Below are positions 47,031 through 56,226 of a stretch of 64,000 nucleotides of DNA, piece after piece; positions within the stretch are counted from its first letter, which is position 1; every line of letters starts with the position of its first letter. The notes under the pieces are model-generated. The model had not been told where the DNA came from, did not search any database, and saw nothing but the letters and a program-made list of their open reading frames with translations. A program made the translations under genes and the position numbers. This DNA is from Butyrivibrio sp. VCD2006 (GTDB taxonomy: Bacteria; Bacillota; Clostridia; Lachnospirales; Lachnospiraceae): contig NZ_AUIX01000007.1 of the NCBI RefSeq assembly GCF_000423925.1, positions 124,001 through 188,000 on the forward strand, read 5' to 3'.

Positions 47031-48620
47031 ATGAAAAAGAATATTGAGGTTAAATGCCTTAGAATTATTCTGTTTGTTATAAACGCCATAGCGATTCTGC
47101 CCATACTGCTGGTGTCATTATATAATGTGCCGTCTGCAGATGATTTCAGCATGGCGTTTGAGGTCCATGAAGCTTTTATTTCGGGAGGTGTTTTTGTCGC
47201 GATAGCAAAAGCTGTTTATATGGGGGCATGGTATTATCTCAACTGGACGGGCGTGTATTTCAGCAATGCTCTCACAGCACTTGCTCCGCATGTTTTTAGC
47301 GAGCACCTCTATTTTCTGGGAACATGGATTGTTCTTTTGATGTTTACTGTCGGGATTTGTTATTTTTTAAGACAGTTTTTTTATGGAGTTTTGCGTGTTG
47401 AGAAGCATCTGACCGGCTGTATAACCAGTATCATATATTTCATTATGATTCATTGTATGCCGGTAGGATTGCCAAGAGTGGAGATCTTTTTCTGGTACAG
47501 CGGCGCTATAAATTATCTGTTCATGTTTGGACTGGGCCTTTTCTGGCTAGGTTTTCTCTTGAAAATTGCTAATGCGGAATATTATAAGGGATATAAAATA
47601 GTTTTGGTGTCAATTCTGGGTTTTGCTCTTGGTGGAGCCAATTATATGACATCTTTAAGTCTCGGGATAATATCTATTTGTATTCTGATAATTTCACTTA
47701 TCGCAAAGATTTCAGGAAATGCATCGCTGGAAAAGCAGATTGAGTATAGAAAATACTCAGTTGTCAGAATAGCTGAGAGATTTTCGGGCTTTAGAAGACT
47801 TGTGGCACCTGCTGTCTGTATGCTTGTTGGCTTGATGCTGGCAGTTGTTGCTCCGGGTAATGCGCAAAGGTCTACGGGAGCAGCATATAATCCGATAAAA
47901 GCTGTCCTTATGGCGATATATTATACTTTTGATGCTATGCTTGGAAAATGGCTGACATGGCCGGTTGTAGTACTAATGATGCTGCTGATTCCTCTTTTGT
48001 GGAAGGCAGCAGGCAGAATAAAGCGATTTTACGGATTTGATCATCCGGTTCTTTTTATCATATTCTGCTTTCTTCTAACGGCAGCCAGTATTACACCCCC
48101 GATATATGCAACGGGGAGCATTGAAGCAGGAAGAATTCAGGCACTTTTTTATATGCAAGGGATGCTTCTTTTGATACTGATGGTCGGTTATATGTGCGGA
48201 TGGATAAGATATGTAATAAAGCCGGCCAAGCTGATTGAAGGAGATGAACTTAAAAGGGGCAAGCCGGGAGATTTTCTTAAAGAGGCATTTCTTGGTGAGA
48301 ATGCTTCGAAGGTAATTGTGTTTGTGGGGGTGTCATTTATCGTTTTGTCAGCTCTTGCACTTAAACCTGAACCTTATCTGTTTACCGGGACTGCTGCAGC
48401 TATGGATTTTGTAAATGGTGAGGCTGCCACATATCGCAGGGAGTTTGATAAGCGACTAGAAATTCTTAAGGATGATTCTGTGAAAAAAGCGGAATTTTTG
48501 CCTTATTCAGTTCATCCACAGCTTTTGTTTTTTTCTGATATTACTGACAATAAAAAAGACTGGCTTAACAAGGCTATGGCTGAGTATTATCATAAAGAAA
48601 ATGTAGTACTTAAGCCATGA
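47031..48620 (+). CDS. Polytopic membrane protein, DUF6056-like, probable GT-C transferase
   Basis: A 529-residue protein with about 11 predicted helices and a ~85-residue C-terminal soluble tail. The first outer loop has the acidic motif VPSADDFSMAFEVHEAF (near residue 32), followed by YYLNWTGVYFSNAL, a pattern I associate with DUF6056 proteins. Family function is not established, but the topology and the location of the acids match GT-C enzymes. GGAGCC lies upstream of the ATG, and the epimerase gene ends 47 bp before, so they are probably co-transcribed. Confidence 0.65.
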   Translation: MKKNIEVKCLRIILFVINAIAILPILLVSLYNVPSADDFSMAFEVHEAFISGGVFVAIAKAVYMGAWYYLNWTGVYFSNALTALAPHVFSEHLYFLGTWIVLLMFTVGICYFLRQFFYGVLRVEKHLTGCITSIIYFIMIHCMPVGLPRVEIFFWYSGAINYLFMFGLGLFWLGFLLKIANAEYYKGYKIVLVSILGFALGGANYMTSLSLGIISICILIISLIAKISGNASLEKQIEYRKYSVVRIAERFSGFRRLVAPAVCMLVGLMLAVVAPGNAQRSTGAAYNPIKAVLMAIYYTFDAMLGKWLTWPVVVLMMLLIPLLWKAAGRIKRFYGFDHPVLFIIFCFLLTAASITPPIYATGSIEAGRIQALFYMQGMLLLILMVGYMCGWIRYVIKPAKLIEGDELKRGKPGDFLKEAFLGENASKVIVFVGVSFIVLSALALKPEPYLFTGTAAAMDFVNGEAATYRREFDKRLEILKDDSVKKAEFLPYSVHPQLLFFSDITDNKKDWLNKAMAEYYHKENVVLKP

Positions 48621-48679
48621 TCGGCCTATGCTGCAAAATGGTGTAAAAGTACAAATTATGGTTTATTTAGGAGGTTTTC

Positions 48680-49933
48680 TTGGGAGCTAATACAGATAAA
48701 GATACAAAAAGCGGAAAGGCTTTGGGAATAACCGGATTTGACAGATGGCTTATCGGGCTTATAAACAATAATCTTGATAAGATAGCAATTGTAATACTTG
48801 TTATTTTGTCGGTTATTATCAGAGTAAAGCTTATTCCTGAGACAACTCTTTCTCCCGACTATGAGAGTTACTATCTACCATGGGTTGAAGCATACAGAGA
48901 ATACGGATTCTTCGGAGGATTGTCCAAAGATATCGGAGACTATTACGTACCTTACAATGTCATGTATGCCATATGCTCGCTTTTTCCGTGTGAGCCCTAT
49001 ATTCCCATAGCTGTTTTTTCAATGATAGCCGAGTTTGTAAGTGCTATTTATATTAAAAAGATACTGCTTATTATTCTTGATGAGAGAGGTATATCCGGGG
49101 AAAAAGCAAAAATCCAGGCTTCATTCGGGGCTGTATTAACATTGTTTTTACCCTTTGTTATCTGGAATGGAGCGCTTTGGAAGCAGTGCGACGCAATCTA
49201 TGTGGTATTTCTGGTGATTGCAATATATCATCTTTTGAAGGATAACTATAGACTTTCATTTGTTTTTCTTTCAATTTCATTTGGGTTTAAATTACAGGCA
49301 ATTTTCTTTGTACCACTGTTTTTGGTACTCTATTTTGCCAGAAAAAAGTACAGCATTTTAGAGTTTTTCTGGATACCTGTAATGTATCTGATACTTGGAC
49401 TTCCATGCGTTTTGGCAAGGAGAGGACTAAAGGCTACTTATCTTGCTTACCTTCTACAGACACAGGAGGTTTCAACTGAAGGGTATGGGATGGTATCCTA
49501 TTATCCCAACTTTTATAATTTTGGATTGGATAATTTCGATGACCTTCTGACACTTCCTGCGGTACTAGTGGCGGCAGCAATTCTTGGAGTGCTTGCAGTT
49601 TATATTCTTCATCACAGTGAATATCTTGAGAAGAGAGAGAATACTCTTTATTTTGGGATTTTCATGGCATGGACCTGCTGTATGTTCTTACCCGGAATGC
49701 ATGAGAGATACGATTATGCTGTTGTACTTCTAATGACAGCGCTGTGCATAGCGGTAAAACGTGATAAGCTCTGGATAGCTGCACTTATGAATGTCAATTC
49801 AACGCTTGTTTATATCATGGTTCTGTTCAGGGAGAGTACTGTTCCTATTACTGTAATCTCAGCGGTACAGATTGTTATTTATGCAGTGGTGGCATTTGAT
49901 CTTGCTAAAAGAATTGGAGGTCAGCGTGCATAA
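48680..49933 (+). CDS. GT-C mannosyltransferase-like membrane protein (COG5542, Gpi18-like)
   Basis: A 418-codon protein with about ten helices. Following the first helix is LSPDYESYYLPWVEAYREYG (near residues 57-76), with the acid expected to be catalytic, and then YVPYNVMYAI. Further on are WNGALWKQCDAIYVVFL and FGFKLQAIFFVP, both typical of the Gpi18-like group, and PGMHERYDYAVVLLM near the end. It should transfer a sugar from a polyprenyl-phosphate donor outside the membrane. The start is TTG, with a strong AGGAGG five bases upstream; no in-frame ATG fits better. Confidence 0.75.
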   Translation: MGANTDKDTKSGKALGITGFDRWLIGLINNNLDKIAIVILVILSVIIRVKLIPETTLSPDYESYYLPWVEAYREYGFFGGLSKDIGDYYVPYNVMYAICSLFPCEPYIPIAVFSMIAEFVSAIYIKKILLIILDERGISGEKAKIQASFGAVLTLFLPFVIWNGALWKQCDAIYVVFLVIAIYHLLKDNYRLSFVFLSISFGFKLQAIFFVPLFLVLYFARKKYSILEFFWIPVMYLILGLPCVLARRGLKATYLAYLLQTQEVSTEGYGMVSYYPNFYNFGLDNFDDLLTLPAVLVAAAILGVLAVYILHHSEYLEKRENTLYFGIFMAWTCCMFLPGMHERYDYAVVLLMTALCIAVKRDKLWIAALMNVNSTLVYIMVLFRESTVPITVISAVQIVIYAVVAFDLAKRIGGQRA

Positions 49934-51470
49934 GATTCTCAGAAATCTTTCAATGGTCTTTTTTGTACCATTTACAGCTTTATCGCTTCTTATTCTTGTG
50001 GTAACTTCTGTTACCACAATTTATTATGATACGGATCAGGAGGCTGATCTTCCAAGATTTGGAGGTCAGAATTTTCTTTGGCTCATAGTGGGAGTATGTC
50101 TATTCGGGTTTATTCTTTATTTTTTCACCAAAACACATAAAAAGTGGTTATTACCGGCTGCTGTCTGCATAGAAGCTCTTCTATGCCTTGTTTTGATTTT
50201 TACCTCCAGAGCTGTGGCTGTCACGGACGGACTTACGCTTGATGAGGTAATAAATGCGTTTGATCTGGGGGATTATAGCAGCCTTTTTAAAGGCGGGTAT
50301 ATGTTCGTATATCCTTTTCAGATAGGCTATGTGGCAATAGGTCAGATAATATCGAGAATTTTCGGCCCCAGCAATTATCTTGTGTATCAGCTGATCAACC
50401 TTCTTTCGATAGTTGTATCGGTTATATTTTTGCACAAAACGACGAAGGAGCTGTTTGGAGATGATTTTGTATGTGACATCTTTGATGTATTGTCTCTGTC
50501 AATGTTCTTTCTGTTTTCATATGTGACATATGTTTACAATGATGTTTGGTCCTTGGCACCTGGCATACTGGCGCTATATTTTGAGATATGTTATCTGAAA
50601 AAACATGCTGTCAAGGACGAACTGTCAGCGGCGCTGTTTCTTGGAATTGGTTGTATGCTGAAGACCAATCTCTACATAGCGCTTATAGCAATGGCAATTC
50701 TTCTTTTTGTTGATTTTTTGGAATATCTTTTAAATAACGGAGAAGAATTATTAAAGAGATGCCTTATCAATCTCTGTTTTGTTGTACTGCTTGCAGTGAT
50801 GGCGGTTTGCCCTCTTAAGCTAATAGGTAGTATTTACGCAGGGAAAGCAGGTTTGTCTGAGTATCCTAAAGGAGTACCGAGTTCTACTTACTTTGCTATG
50901 GCGATGCAGGAGGGCGAAGGAGAGTGGGGCTGGTACAACGGTTTTAACAGAAATACCTTTAATGATATGGATTATGACAGAGAATTGACTGATAAGGCAG
51001 CCAAGATGGCTATATCAGAGAGAATCTCTGAGTTCAGTAAAAGACCTTTACATGCCATTAAGTTTTATATGAGAAAGTTTTTGTCACAATGGGCTGATCC
51101 TACTCATATTTCAATCAGGAATTATGAGCTTTCAATGCGACATTCGGAGTCAAAATCGGTATTTGCTTACTCTCTTGTTTACGGTATCTGGTCTCGTATT
51201 TTTCAAGGGATTATGGACATAGCTCATTTTATGGTCTATTTGGGAGTCTGCATATATTGCCTCTTTACAATAAAGAAAAAGAGCCTTGACTTGCCACAGG
51301 CTCTTCTGATCTTATTCGTATTCGGTGGTATGCTTTTTCATGAGATATGGGAGGGGTCTTCCCGTTACATCATAAGGTATTACCTTACGCTGCTTCCCTT
51401 TGCTGCTTACGGAATATCAAGGCTTATACTCTTTGTTTCCAAAGCTCTCAGCGGAAGAAAAAGACACTAA
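49926..51470 (+). CDS. GT-C-like membrane glycosyltransferase (PMT/ArnT-like fold)
   Basis: A ~514-residue protein with about 12 helices. The outer loop after the third helix has TDGLTLDEVINAFDLGDYS (near residue 98), placing acidic residues as in PMT-type enzymes. It also carries MLKTNLYIALIA and a Trp/Gly-rich outer segment (EGEGEWGWYNGFNRNTFND). The start is set at GTG 49926 because GGAGGT precedes it and it overlaps the previous stop by eight bases; an upstream in-frame ATG at 49872 would force a 62-bp overlap. It ends overlapping the converging gene by four bases. Confidence 0.72.
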   Translation: MHKILRNLSMVFFVPFTALSLLILVVTSVTTIYYDTDQEADLPRFGGQNFLWLIVGVCLFGFILYFFTKTHKKWLLPAAVCIEALLCLVLIFTSRAVAVTDGLTLDEVINAFDLGDYSSLFKGGYMFVYPFQIGYVAIGQIISRIFGPSNYLVYQLINLLSIVVSVIFLHKTTKELFGDDFVCDIFDVLSLSMFFLFSYVTYVYNDVWSLAPGILALYFEICYLKKHAVKDELSAALFLGIGCMLKTNLYIALIAMAILLFVDFLEYLLNNGEELLKRCLINLCFVVLLAVMAVCPLKLIGSIYAGKAGLSEYPKGVPSSTYFAMAMQEGEGEWGWYNGFNRNTFNDMDYDRELTDKAAKMAISERISEFSKRPLHAIKFYMRKFLSQWADPTHISIRNYELSMRHSESKSVFAYSLVYGIWSRIFQGIMDIAHFMVYLGVCIYCLFTIKKKSLDLPQALLILFVFGGMLFHEIWEGSSRYIIRYYLTLLPFAAYGISRLILFVSKALSGRKRH

Positions 51471-53293
51471 TCATTAGCTTTGGAAACCACGATGAAGTCG
51501 TAGAAAAGAGCAACCTTCGTGGCAGAAGCATCATAGCCGGGGATTTCCTTTAAGGATGAAAGTTGTGTTTTATGCAAAATAAACACATTTCCACTATTTA
51601 GATATGCTGTTATTTTTTCTGTAAAATCATCCGGAATCCCAAATTTAAAATGCGTAAACGAATCAGCGATTCTGAATTCGGAATTTGGATCTTTATAATG
51701 CACCGTTTCAAGGAAATCCTTGGGCGGTGTTTTTGTGTAATAAAGAGCGATCATAAAAGGCGCTGATAAATGCTCATATGTTGAGAAAACAGTAGCGTTC
51801 TTTTCAACTGTCTCATCTGCGTAAGCGCAGGCTTCTCCATATCCGGGCATAAAGGCTTCTGCATTTACCGCATTGTATTGCGTGAAATAAGTTTTGGAAA
51901 ATAAAAATGCTCCAAGGAAGAAAAGCGCGGGAGCAAGTGCTTTTGCCCCAATTGCGAAGAGACGCTTAGGCGTTGAGTCCGCATTTTTTTGGATGGTAAC
52001 AAATTCATTGACTACGAAAATTAAACCACGGGCCATAAAGTAAGTAAGCGGAATAAAAATCAGTACCATTCGTGTTATGTCTTCCTCGACAAACAGGCCA
52101 AAAATAAACACAGGAAAGAAAAGACTGTTTATCACCTGATCGAGGAAAATCCCTGTAACAGTTCTTTTTATACTTAGAATCACTCCCAAAATAGTCATGG
52201 GAAAGGTGAATAAAAGAAGCGGCGGAAAACCTGGTAAATAATTCAGAATCTGCTCCGAGGAGTTTCCAATCGTTATGTTCTTTACCATCACAATAAAATT
52301 CTGGCATACAAAAGGCATAAGCTCTGATCCGGAGGCGAATACAGAGCGTTTTGCAGTGAACTTTGTAATCGAGAATAACGGAGTTGTTATGGCGGGAAGA
52401 TCAAAGATGTTGATCACATAAAATACGATAAGTGGTAGTGAAACCACGAGAAATACAATAATGCCCCATATCATTTGGAGCGCTGACATTCTTCGACTTT
52501 TTATACATATCACGCACATGATGACAAGGTGCAGAGGAATAACTATTGTGGCGGCGCCATAGCTATAGAGAGTAAGTGAATACAGGATGGCAGAGATCAT
52601 GTAAAAAGGGGTACCTTTTTCTTTTTTGTATGCACCGGCTGAGAATGACAAAAGTGCAGAGATTACCCAAAAAGGCGTGGTATTGCAGTCAAGACTCCAT
52701 CTTGAGAGCATGATGTGCCACGGAGTAAGGGCAATAACTGCAAGACTTACTAAAGGTATCCAGAGATATTCGCCGGAAATATACTGAAGATGCAGATTAG
52801 CTTTGCTGCTGCGTAAAGATTCCCTACTGAGTATTTTTATAAGAAAAAAGAATAATACAAGAGTAGCAACACCCAAAACAGCCGGCAGAGCTCTGAGAAT
52901 AAAAGGACTACTGCCAAAGACAGACGTAGTAAGGGCATTGAGGTAGATCATAAGAGGGCTTCCGCCACCTGAGCCATAGGTTATAGGATAGACAGGAAGG
53001 TGATTTCCATCGCGATCCATACCATATTCAGAGAGAATGTATGCTTCGTAGCCGATAGAAGCTTCGTCCTGATGCAATCCTTTAGGAATTGCGGAAAGCA
53101 TGTAAAGCCTTAGCGCTGAGCCGATTAAAATAACGAAGATGGGAAGAAGAAAGGTGAATATGGCATTAAAACTTACGTCTGATAATTCATTTACTTCAAA
53201 GACTGAATTCTGGTTGCTTTTAAAGTGCAAAAACAGTGCAAAAACGACAATCCCCAAATAAATGATAAGTGATATCAGATTAATAGTCCCCAT
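51467..53293 (-). CDS. Membrane glycosyltransferase, PMT/ArnT (GT39/GT83)-like
   Basis: A ~608-residue protein with about 12-13 helices and a C-terminal outer domain of ~130 residues. The catalytic-type acidic pair sits in GLHQDEASIGYEAYILSEYG (D76, E77), the canonical place in PMT/ArnT enzymes, followed by YPITYGSGGGSPLMIYL. It should use a polyprenyl-phosphate sugar to modify glycan, lipid or protein. The start is ATG 53293, six bases after GGGAG; a TTG at 53299 is in frame. It is the only minus-strand gene in this part and has its own promoter (53365-53336). Confidence 0.82.
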   Translation of the reverse strand: MGTINLISLIIYLGIVVFALFLHFKSNQNSVFEVNELSDVSFNAIFTFLLPIFVILIGSALRLYMLSAIPKGLHQDEASIGYEAYILSEYGMDRDGNHLPVYPITYGSGGGSPLMIYLNALTTSVFGSSPFILRALPAVLGVATLVLFFFLIKILSRESLRSSKANLHLQYISGEYLWIPLVSLAVIALTPWHIMLSRWSLDCNTTPFWVISALLSFSAGAYKKEKGTPFYMISAILYSLTLYSYGAATIVIPLHLVIMCVICIKSRRMSALQMIWGIIVFLVVSLPLIVFYVINIFDLPAITTPLFSITKFTAKRSVFASGSELMPFVCQNFIVMVKNITIGNSSEQILNYLPGFPPLLLFTFPMTILGVILSIKRTVTGIFLDQVINSLFFPVFIFGLFVEEDITRMVLIFIPLTYFMARGLIFVVNEFVTIQKNADSTPKRLFAIGAKALAPALFFLGAFLFSKTYFTQYNAVNAEAFMPGYGEACAYADETVEKNATVFSTYEHLSAPFMIALYYTKTPPKDFLETVHYKDPNSEFRIADSFTHFKFGIPDDFTEKITAYLNSGNVFILHKTQLSSLKEIPGYDASATKVALFYDFIVVSKAND

Positions 53294-53335
53294 AAACAAC
53301 TCCCATGCAAGAAATGCGAAAAAATCAGTTAGTTT

Positions 53336-53365
53336 ATTATAGGTAACACCATTGTACTAAGTCAA
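53336..53365 (-). promoter_or_regulatory. Promoter for the minus-strand glycosyltransferase gene
   Basis: On the minus strand TTGACT (53365-53360) and TATAAT (53341-53336) are separated by 18 bp. Its -35 lies eight bases from the -35 of the plus-strand promoter. Confidence 0.7.
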
Positions 53366-53373
53366 ACGCTATG

Positions 53374-53401
53374 TTGAAAAAATTACTACCTATGTTATAA
53401 T
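53374..53401 (+). promoter_or_regulatory. Promoter for the radical SAM gene
   Basis: TTGAAA (53374-53379), a 16-bp spacer and TATAAT (53396-53401). Transcription would start near 53408, about 30 bases before the ATG at 53438, and may run through the downstream glycan genes. Confidence 0.75.
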
Positions 53402-53437
53402 AAGCGCTGTTGTAGTTATTATTTTGGAGGATATGAA

Positions 53438-54433
53438 ATGCCAATCAGGGTTAACAGTTTTATGGGCAAGTTCGGATGGTTTGCGAGAACACATTTCCCT
53501 ATGCTTGCCAGTGAAGCGTATCTTAAGCTTCAGTTTGCAACCAGAAATAAACAACAGCAGGATTATATAAATTACTTCATGAATGCCAAGGAAGTGCCGA
53601 TGCCAAACGTGGTAAACATCGAGACCATCAACAGATGTAATTCTACTTGTGCATTCTGTACAGCTAATGTGCATGCTGAGAAGAGACCACTTTGCAAAAT
53701 AGATGACGATCTTTACAAGAGCATTATCGATCAGCTCGCTGATTGGGGATATAAGGGACATCTTACACTTTATGGTAATAATGAGCCCTTACTTGATACT
53801 AAGATAGTTGAGAGGCATAAATATGCCAGGGAGAAGCTGCCGGATAGCTTTATCTTTATGAGTACCAATGGTCTTATTCTCACTATTGATAAGGTTAAGG
53901 AAATTAAACCCTATATCAATCAGCTTATTATCAACAATTACAGCATGGAATATAAGCTGCACAAGAATATCCAGGAACTCTATGAGTATGTTAAGGCTAA
54001 TCCCGAAGAGTTTAAGGATCTTGAGATTGAGATTCAGATGAGATATCTTGAAGAGGTTCTTACAAACAGAGCGGGTTCAGCGCCGAATAAGCAGGCAACT
54101 GAGAAGGTGATAAAGGAGACATGTCTTCTTCCCTTTACGGATATGTGGATTATGCCTAATGGTAAGCTTGGACTTTGCTGCTGCGATAACTATGAAGTTA
54201 CGAATTATGCTGATCTTTCTACCACAAGTCTTAAGGATGGATGGGCTTCGGAGGAGTTCATGGCGGTTAGAAGAAGGATTGCAGAGGGGCGTCAGAATGA
54301 ACCCTTCTGTAAGCATTGTGACTTCATTGATGCAGGCTTTAGAATGACAATTGTCAAGGCTATTCTTGAGGGAAGAGATCCTAATAAGCTCGGAGGACAC
54401 GAGAGAATGGGTATCTTCAAGAAGGAAGACTAA
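53438..54433 (+). CDS. Radical SAM enzyme with SPASM-type C-terminal cysteines
   Basis: A 331-residue enzyme. The radical SAM cluster motif is CNSTCAFC (C67, C71, C74; CX3CX2C). The next strand has YGNNEPLLD, the place of the GGEP motif. The C-terminal part holds LGLCCCDN and CKHCDF cysteines that fit an auxiliary iron-sulfur cluster (SPASM or twitch). The ~55-residue N-terminal extension before the core is basic and aromatic. No precursor peptide gene is visible nearby; the neighbours are glycan genes, so a sugar or lipid-linked substrate is possible. TTGGAGGA precedes the ATG, with a clear promoter at 53374-53401. Confidence 0.87.
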   Translation: MPIRVNSFMGKFGWFARTHFPMLASEAYLKLQFATRNKQQQDYINYFMNAKEVPMPNVVNIETINRCNSTCAFCTANVHAEKRPLCKIDDDLYKSIIDQLADWGYKGHLTLYGNNEPLLDTKIVERHKYAREKLPDSFIFMSTNGLILTIDKVKEIKPYINQLIINNYSMEYKLHKNIQELYEYVKANPEEFKDLEIEIQMRYLEEVLTNRAGSAPNKQATEKVIKETCLLPFTDMWIMPNGKLGLCCCDNYEVTNYADLSTTSLKDGWASEEFMAVRRRIAEGRQNEPFCKHCDFIDAGFRMTIVKAILEGRDPNKLGGHERMGIFKKED

Positions 54434-54453
54434 AGTCAGCGATTGGAGGAATT

Positions 54454-56211
54454 GTGAGGTCAATAGCCGGAAAAATCGCAACAAGGTGGTATATCTGCCT
54501 TATAAGTATTTTTATGCTAGCTGTTTTTGCTTTATATATGATAGTGGGAGAGAACAGCTACATAGCGATACCTGACAATCTGGACCTGTTTGTGGCCCAG
54601 TACAAAATGATGAAAAACACAGGGACATTCTTTGCTCATGGCGCGAATGTCCCATTTCTTAATGGAATAAGCAGAGATAATCTGCCGGGAGAGTTCTATC
54701 TCTATAGTGTTCTATATATGATATTTCCTGCGTATGTCGCATATGTCCTTGGATATCTGTTGAAAATTGTGATTGCTATTGTGTCATGCCTTCTTCTTGC
54801 AAAGGATATGATGAAGGAAGAGAATCCGGGAGATATCGCGTGGATCTGTGCATTTGCGTATGGAATACTTAATCTTTTTCCGGCTTTTGGAATTCCGTTT
54901 GCATCCATACCTTTGGTGATCTTTTTATTAAGAAAAATATATATACTTGGATTCTGCAGAGATTCCATTAAATACTTTGTCCTGCTTTTCCTTTATCCGG
55001 TGGTATCATATTTTTCGTATTTTGGAATGTTCATACTGGGTTATCTGGTGCTTGCGATCATTTGGAGATTTATTGCTGACAGAAAGCTCTCGGTTCCGCT
55101 ATGCCTCTCACTTATTGTTCTTGCAGCAGGCTTTGTGATACTTGAATATCGGTTGTTTGGAGCTATGCTCTTTTCCGATGAAGTTACAATAAGAAGTACG
55201 ATGAAGGATGCATCTATGGGCTTTTCTCAGATTGTGGCAGAGAGCTTTGATGTGTTTAGGCGGGGCATGATGCATGCTGACGATGCACATGAGTATTTGG
55301 TATTACCGGTATGTACATTGTATTTCATATATCTGAATGCCGGATATATCATGCGCAGAGATTTTAAGGGCATGCTACATGACATTTATAATCTTTTCGC
55401 TGTACTACTGGTATTTAACAGCTTTGTATATGGAATATATTACAGTGAAGGAATGAGAAACTTTGTGGCCTTTGTGCTACCGCCGCTTACCGGATGGCAG
55501 TTTAACAGAACTATATTCTTCAGTCCCTTTTTATGGTATGCGTCTCTATTTATTATTTGTATAAGAATGGCCAGAAGAGACAATATTTTCTTAAGGCTTC
55601 TTGCGAGAATTCTTCCGGTAATCGCTGTATTTGTAATTCTTCTTGGTTCTAAGCATTATAATGACTTGTACGATACTGCTTACGGAACTGCGTACAGGAT
55701 TAAGACCGGGCATGAGGTTGACAGGCTGAGCTACGGAGAGTTTTATTCCTGCCGCCTTTTTGATAAAATAAAAAGCGATATCGGTTATGGCGAAGGTGAG
55801 TGGGCAGTTGCATATGGAATGCATCCTGCAGTGCTTGAATATAATGGCATATCAACGCTTGATGGGTATCTCGGATTTTATTCGCAGGAATACAAAGAGC
55901 GATTCAGAAAGGTCATTGCGCCGGCTCTTGAGAGAAAGGAAAATACCAGAATATATTTTGATGACTGGGGCGCGCGCTGCTATCTGTATTCGGGTACAGA
56001 CGATACAATTGTTATGGCGACGAGAAGCTATAGCGGAGTGACTGACAACGATATATACATCGATACAGATGCGCTTGCTGATCTTTCCTGCAGCTACATT
56101 TTTTCAAGGATTGAGCTTAGTAACGCCACTGAAAAGGGGCTTTTTATTAAAGGAGTTTATGAGGACTCCACATCACCATACAAAATCTATGTGTACGGAG
56201 TGAATAATTGA
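54454..56211 (+). CDS. Polytopic membrane protein, DUF6044/YkoS-like
   Basis: A 585-residue protein with about 11 helices to residue ~400 and a ~185-residue soluble tail containing YGMHPAVLEYNGISTLDGYL. The first outer loop shows IAIPDNLDLFVAQYKMM (near residue 38), with acids in the GT-C position. The plan resembles Bacillus YkoS, annotated DUF6044; function is not known. The GTG start follows GGAGGA by three bases, and no alternative start is available nearby. It lies 20 bp after the radical SAM gene and 15 bp before a polyprenyl-phosphate GT2, a common pairing for GT-C enzymes. Confidence 0.68.
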   Translation: MRSIAGKIATRWYICLISIFMLAVFALYMIVGENSYIAIPDNLDLFVAQYKMMKNTGTFFAHGANVPFLNGISRDNLPGEFYLYSVLYMIFPAYVAYVLGYLLKIVIAIVSCLLLAKDMMKEENPGDIAWICAFAYGILNLFPAFGIPFASIPLVIFLLRKIYILGFCRDSIKYFVLLFLYPVVSYFSYFGMFILGYLVLAIIWRFIADRKLSVPLCLSLIVLAAGFVILEYRLFGAMLFSDEVTIRSTMKDASMGFSQIVAESFDVFRRGMMHADDAHEYLVLPVCTLYFIYLNAGYIMRRDFKGMLHDIYNLFAVLLVFNSFVYGIYYSEGMRNFVAFVLPPLTGWQFNRTIFFSPFLWYASLFIICIRMARRDNIFLRLLARILPVIAVFVILLGSKHYNDLYDTAYGTAYRIKTGHEVDRLSYGEFYSCRLFDKIKSDIGYGEGEWAVAYGMHPAVLEYNGISTLDGYLGFYSQEYKERFRKVIAPALERKENTRIYFDDWGARCYLYSGTDDTIVMATRSYSGVTDNDIYIDTDALADLSCSYIFSRIELSNATEKGLFIKGVYEDSTSPYKIYVYGVNN

Positions 56212-56226
56212 TAATCGGGGGTTTAA

